From IMG/VR virus record IMGVR_UViG_3300027963_000259, positions 1-28,562 of that record: DNA of 28,562 bases; one strand, written 5' to 3'. This DNA is from a virus. This document shows, in pieces, positions 26,087 through 28,562 of this stretch. The notes under the pieces are model-generated. The model was given only the letters and a program-made list of their open reading frames with translations. It was not told where the DNA came from and made no database searches. Within the stretch, counting starts at the first letter, position 1. Every line of letters begins with the position of its first letter. A program made the position numbers and the translations under genes.

Positions 26087-27486
26087 TAGATGAATCCTTT
26101 TCCGTCAGGTGCTGTTACTAAATTTCCACTAGCAAATGCAGTTAAGTTAAAGCTCTTTAATTTTTCTCTGCTTACTACAGGCGATACTGTTACAGATATA
26201 GTCGACAGTGTTGGAACGTAGCTTATCTGGCTACCTGTTCCGTTCATTGATCCGCCTGCACCCATATTCACTGATATATAATCAACATCGTCTGGTAATT
26301 GTATACTGAATGATTTTATCACTACTGCAACATTTTTATAAACAAAGTCGCCGTAACCGTTAAGTGTACATATTGGTGGCGGGTTTCCTAAATTTGGTCC
26401 TTGACCAAAATACATCTTAGTTGCTGAACGCAAAAAGTGCATCGTAGCTAACCAATACATACCTTCGCCCATATCCTGTACAGTAAACTTTCCAGATATA
26501 ACAATATCTTCGATCTGGCTGTTCTTGTATGCTTGGAATTGATAGTTAGTATGAACTACAGGCATAGTTTCATATACAGCAGTATGATTCATAGTGATAG
26601 TAGGAAGATAAGGAAAAATCATTCCACCCGTTGTTGCTAACGGTGCCATAGCATTACTTCGATATATTATGTTACTTGAAATCTTAACTCGCCAATCTTT
26701 ATGCTCTGCTCCAGTTGAGAATTCAGCCATAGTGTTTCCACTACCATAAGAAACTTCAGCACCATACGGTATACCTTGCATCCTAAACGAACTCATTAAT
26801 CCATTTGGATCAGTGCCACCAAAAGCTCCTAATACAGCCCCAACACCTTGTCCTATTCCATTGAGAACAGAACCAATACCTTTGGTTATACCGTTTCCGA
26901 TATCACCTAATATACTTCCTCCGGTTATATTTTCGTTTACAAAAGTTTGGCTATCGGCTGTACCCGCACCTGCACCTGTAGTGGCATCACCTAAATCTGA
27001 CGGACGCGATGGTGGTTGTGCTACTGAAACTGTATCGCCAGGAACAGCATCAACTCCTTGCCTAAATCCTGTGTTACTAGGAGAAGAACTCGTTACATCT
27101 CCTGGTATAGTATCCGGACCACCTCTAAATCCTGTGTTTGATGCAGTAGCTTCTGGAGTAGAAGGAGCATTATTTCCATATGGTGATGATCCCCAGGATT
27201 GGTTAGCCTTGTCGGGCATCAGAGATTCAACTTCACCGTTATCGTTTATAAAGGTTCCATACCCACTACCTAGGTTTCCTGTATCGCTATCTGCAGCAGC
27301 ATCATAATTATTAATCTGGTCGCCAGGATTGCTATCACCTGTAGCAAGAGGTGTATTGTACGAATCATCGCCGGTCGTACCACCTATATCAGGCGTAGCT
27401 CCCTGTCCGTAATCTCCGGCTCCGGGGTCAGATTGTAAATCTGTCGTTGGCCAATTATTGTCATCCTCACCGCCAAATGTACCCAT
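26086..27486 (-). CDS. gp48: Baseplate tail-tube cap/initiator (gp48/gp54-type) with low-complexity N-terminus
   Basis: 466 residues. The C-terminal half (from about 230) reads SQIEDIVISGKFTVQDMGEG, MYWLATMHFLRSATKMYFGQ, PPPICTLNGYGDFVYKNVAV and IQLPDDVDYISV. I associate this with the tube-like proteins that join hub and tail tube in T4-like phages (gp48 or gp54; I cannot tell which). Residues 1-185 are rich in Gly, Asp, Ser, Thr and Pro, with a doubled NTGFRxGxDxxPGD motif. Residues about 188-226 are glycine-zipper-like (GNGITKGIGSVLNGIGQGVG). The hub protein has a matching N-terminus. It is the first gene of the leftward operon, with a late promoter box and a strong AAGGAGAT ribosome binding site (GGAG six bases from the ATG). 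Confidence 0.65.
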   Translation of the reverse strand: MGTFGGEDDNNWPTTDLQSDPGAGDYGQGATPDIGGTTGDDSYNTPLATGDSNPGDQINNYDAAADSDTGNLGSGYGTFINDNGEVESLMPDKANQSWGSSPYGNNAPSTPEATASNTGFRGGPDTIPGDVTSSSPSNTGFRQGVDAVPGDTVSVAQPPSRPSDLGDATTGAGAGTADSQTFVNENITGGSILGDIGNGITKGIGSVLNGIGQGVGAVLGAFGGTDPNGLMSSFRMQGIPYGAEVSYGSGNTMAEFSTGAEHKDWRVKISSNIIYRSNAMAPLATTGGMIFPYLPTITMNHTAVYETMPVVHTNYQFQAYKNSQIEDIVISGKFTVQDMGEGMYWLATMHFLRSATKMYFGQGPNLGNPPPICTLNGYGDFVYKNVAVVIKSFSIQLPDDVDYISVNMGAGGSMNGTGSQISYVPTLSTISVTVSPVVSREKLKSFNLTAFASGNLVTAPDGKGFI

Positions 27487-27503
27487 ACCAATCTCCTTAA
27501 ATA

Positions 27504-27511
27504 TATTTATT
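27504..27511 (-). promoter_or_regulatory. T4-type late promoter box AATAAATA for the cap-gp53-hub-spike operon
   Basis: The minus strand reads TGCAATAAATATATT, 17 bases before the cap ATG. It shares CAATAAATAT with the gp25 box. It abuts the -35 hexamer of the opposing gp55 promoter, so the two promoters face away from each other in a 70-base gap. Confidence 0.65.
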
Positions 27512-27538
27512 GCATTTAAAATCCAGTGATATTATAAT
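27510..27538 (+). promoter_or_regulatory. Sigma70-like promoter for the gp55 gene
   Basis: TTGCAT at 27510-27515 and a perfect TATAAT at 27533-27538 are separated by exactly 17 bases. The ATG of gp55 lies 18 bases after the -10 box. It would be read by host sigma70-type polymerase before late transcription begins. Confidence 0.6.
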
Positions 27539-27544
27539 GTATTT

Positions 27545-27550
27545 GGAGGA
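27545..27550 (+). promoter_or_regulatory. Ribosome binding site that sets the gp55 start
   Basis: GGAGGA lies six bases before the ATG at 27557. An in-frame TTG at 27554 directly precedes that ATG but would be only three bases from the Shine-Dalgarno sequence, so the ATG is preferred. Confidence 0.75.
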
Positions 27551-27556
27551 CTATTG

Positions 27557-28393
27557 ATGGCTAAAGTAAATTATCTTAATAATAAAGACTTATTAGACGA
27601 GATTCATAAAAGTAAAAGTTCATACAGCAGTTATGTTGATCCGTCATACGGAGAATATGATTTAATATTGCCCACCATAGACAAAATAAATGTTAGAACT
27701 GTAGCAGAAGCTAAGAGAATAAGAGCAAAAAAACTAACTTCAAGAGAATTTGAAAGACGCAAACTCGCAGGAGATAAAAAAAGTAAACTAAGCGATTGCG
27801 AAATTGATTATAGAAAGATAGACAAATCAGATATCGTATTTAGGATCATGACATTTGATCATATTCCACTGGCCCCTGGCCGAAAAAAGAAGGCTAGAAC
27901 TGTAGCAGACTCGCATGATAAAGTAAACTTCCCTCCATTCCAACATTGGAAGTTTGACGAAAACGGAAACCTATTATGCGTGGGTAAAAGCCATTGGATC
28001 GGTGGTATGGAGAATGGACACTTCTCCAAAGATCATGGACAGTTTACCAATAAACTAGCTAGAATGTTTATGAAACTCTGCGAACGATACGGAACTAGAA
28101 GTAACGTCCGAGGTTATACTTACAACGACGAGATGCGTGGTCAAGCTATACTACAACTTACACAGATTGGGCTACAGTTTGATGAAAGTAAATCACAAAA
28201 TCCTTTCGCATACTACACAGCAGCAGTAACAAATAGCTTTACACGAGTTATTAATATCGAGAAACGTAATCAAAACATCCGAGATGATATTTTAGAAATG
28301 AATAACTTTAATCCAAGTTATACTAGACAAAGTAACCATGAATGGCAGTTAGCTACCGATCGTAATAACAGCGGTAGCGGAAGTTCTGATTGA
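27557..28393 (+). CDS. gp55: Late transcription sigma factor gp55
   Basis: 278 residues. The C-terminal half contains a gp55-type sigma region 2 signature: GYTYNDEMRGQAILQLTQIG, then NPFAYYTAAVTNSFTRVINI, EKRNQNIRDD and PSYTRQ. In T4, gp55 replaces sigma70 on host RNA polymerase and directs it to the late box TATAAATA, with gp33 and the sliding clamp as coactivators. T4 gp55 is 185 residues. The extra length here is N-terminal and includes a basic segment (VAEAKRIRAKKLTSREFERR) and SHWIGGMENGHFSKDHGQFT. As far as I recall, related marine phages have a similar long form. It is transcribed away from the baseplate genes, from a sigma70-like promoter, as expected for a gene needed before the late phase. 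Confidence 0.9.
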   Translation: MAKVNYLNNKDLLDEIHKSKSSYSSYVDPSYGEYDLILPTIDKINVRTVAEAKRIRAKKLTSREFERRKLAGDKKSKLSDCEIDYRKIDKSDIVFRIMTFDHIPLAPGRKKKARTVADSHDKVNFPPFQHWKFDENGNLLCVGKSHWIGGMENGHFSKDHGQFTNKLARMFMKLCERYGTRSNVRGYTYNDEMRGQAILQLTQIGLQFDESKSQNPFAYYTAAVTNSFTRVINIEKRNQNIRDDILEMNNFNPSYTRQSNHEWQLATDRNNSGSGSSD

Positions 28394-28418
28394 CCTTAAA
28401 ACACGTTCCTGCTATTAT
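28390..28418 (+). promoter_or_regulatory. Sigma70-like promoter for gp47, overlapping the gp55 stop codon
   Basis: TTGACC at 28390-28395 and TATTAT at 28413-28418 each match five of six consensus bases, with a 17-base spacer. The -35 hexamer contains the TGA stop of gp55. The gp47 ATG lies 17 bases after the -10 box. Confidence 0.55.
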
Positions 28419-28435
28419 AAACATGAGGATAACTT

Positions 28436-28562
28436 ATGGGATTTTTTAAAAAAGCTGCTGTTTTTACCGACCTTCATCTTGGATTGAAATCTAATTCTAA
28501 ATCACACAGCGACGACTGTGTAGAATTTGTTGATTGGTTTATCAAAACAGCCAAGGAGAATG
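28436..28562 (+). CDS. gp47: gp47/SbcD-type recombination nuclease subunit, N-terminal fragment (open at right edge)
   Basis: 42 codons are visible before the window ends. The protein starts MGFFKKAAVFTDLHLGLKSN. The D-x-H at Asp12 and His14, followed by LGLK, is the first metal-binding motif of calcineurin-like phosphoesterases of the Mre11/SbcD/gp47 group. In T4, gp47 pairs with the ATPase gp46 to resect DNA ends for recombination-dependent replication. A GAGG ribosome binding site lies seven bases before the ATG. Neighbouring gp55 and gp47 genes are also a familiar arrangement in T4-like phages. Only the first motif can be checked here, so the assignment rests on it and on context. Confidence 0.75.
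   Translation, partial: MGFFKKAAVFTDLHLGLKSNSKSHSDDCVEFVDWFIKTAKEN

Noticed and set aside
26813-27307. A 164-codon plus-strand frame antisense to the cap protein N-terminus.
   Set aside because: Same cause: Pro-rich shadow of a Gly-rich segment, with no independent signals.
28443-28476. T-rich and A-rich runs around AAGCTGCTG that could form a hairpin terminator.
   Set aside because: They lie inside the start of gp47, in frame with FFKKAAVF, and the stem would be almost all A-T, so a terminator is unlikely.
1-28562. tRNA genes, CRISPR arrays, insertion sequences, integrase or attachment sites.
   Set aside because: Reading both strands shows almost continuous coding of virion genes and gaps too short for such elements. 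No regularly spaced DNA repeats or transposase motifs were seen.

Overview
The window is a late structural (baseplate) segment of a T4-superfamily contractile-tailed phage. Its architecture resembles marine T4-like phages of cyanobacteria and SAR11-type bacteria. The evidence is a run of recognisable T4-type baseplate genes (tail-tube cap gp48/54-type, gp53, gp27-type hub, gp5 spike, gp25, gp6, a gp7-type giant, a probable fibre gene) next to a gp55 late sigma factor and the start of a gp47/SbcD-type nuclease. The DNA is AT-rich and almost fully coding, and no gap is longer than about 75 bases. I see no tRNA, CRISPR array, insertion sequence or integrase. The host cannot be named from this sequence alone.

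Layout. Everything from 1 to 27486 is on the minus strand, so the genes run from right to left. In order of transcription they are: tail-tube cap (27486-26086), gp53 (26086-25784), hub (25779-23173), spike with a C-terminal lytic domain (23169-20647), gp25 (20610-20170), gp6 (20117-16677), a 5,143-residue gp7-type protein (16657-1226, 54% of the window), a 220-residue structural protein (1208-546), and a fibre-like protein running off the left edge. On the plus strand are the gp55 sigma factor (27557-28393) and the first 42 codons of gp47 (from 28436).

Regulation seen in the sequence. Four minus-strand start regions carry the same 8-mer, AATAAATA, 14 to 22 bases before the start codon. This differs from the T4 late promoter TATAAATA only in the first base, and gp55, the sigma factor that would read it, is encoded in the same window. 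The plus-strand genes instead have sigma70-like promoters with 17-base spacers. The 70-base gap between the cap gene and gp55 is therefore a divergent switch: a host-type promoter facing right (gp55) and a late promoter facing left (baseplate operon). Two gene pairs overlap as TAATG, which suggests translational coupling.

How the genes work together. Cap, hub and spike form the central hub and needle. gp53, gp25, gp6 and gp7 form the wedges around it. The last two genes probably attach outside. The most unusual object is the gp7-type giant. A gp7-like chassis appears to carry inserted or appended modules: a degenerate cupredoxin-like domain, a SGTTLTV-type module, four CBM5/12-like modules, a seven-blade FG-GAP-type propeller with one CBM-like module inside a blade, a YHYH domain splitting a tandem repeat, and about seven C-terminal fibre-like repeats, the last interrupted by another module. 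A second novelty is an N-terminal extension shared by the cap and hub proteins: a low-complexity region followed by a glycine-zipper-like hydrophobic stretch. All domain calls come from reading motifs by eye, with no database search.
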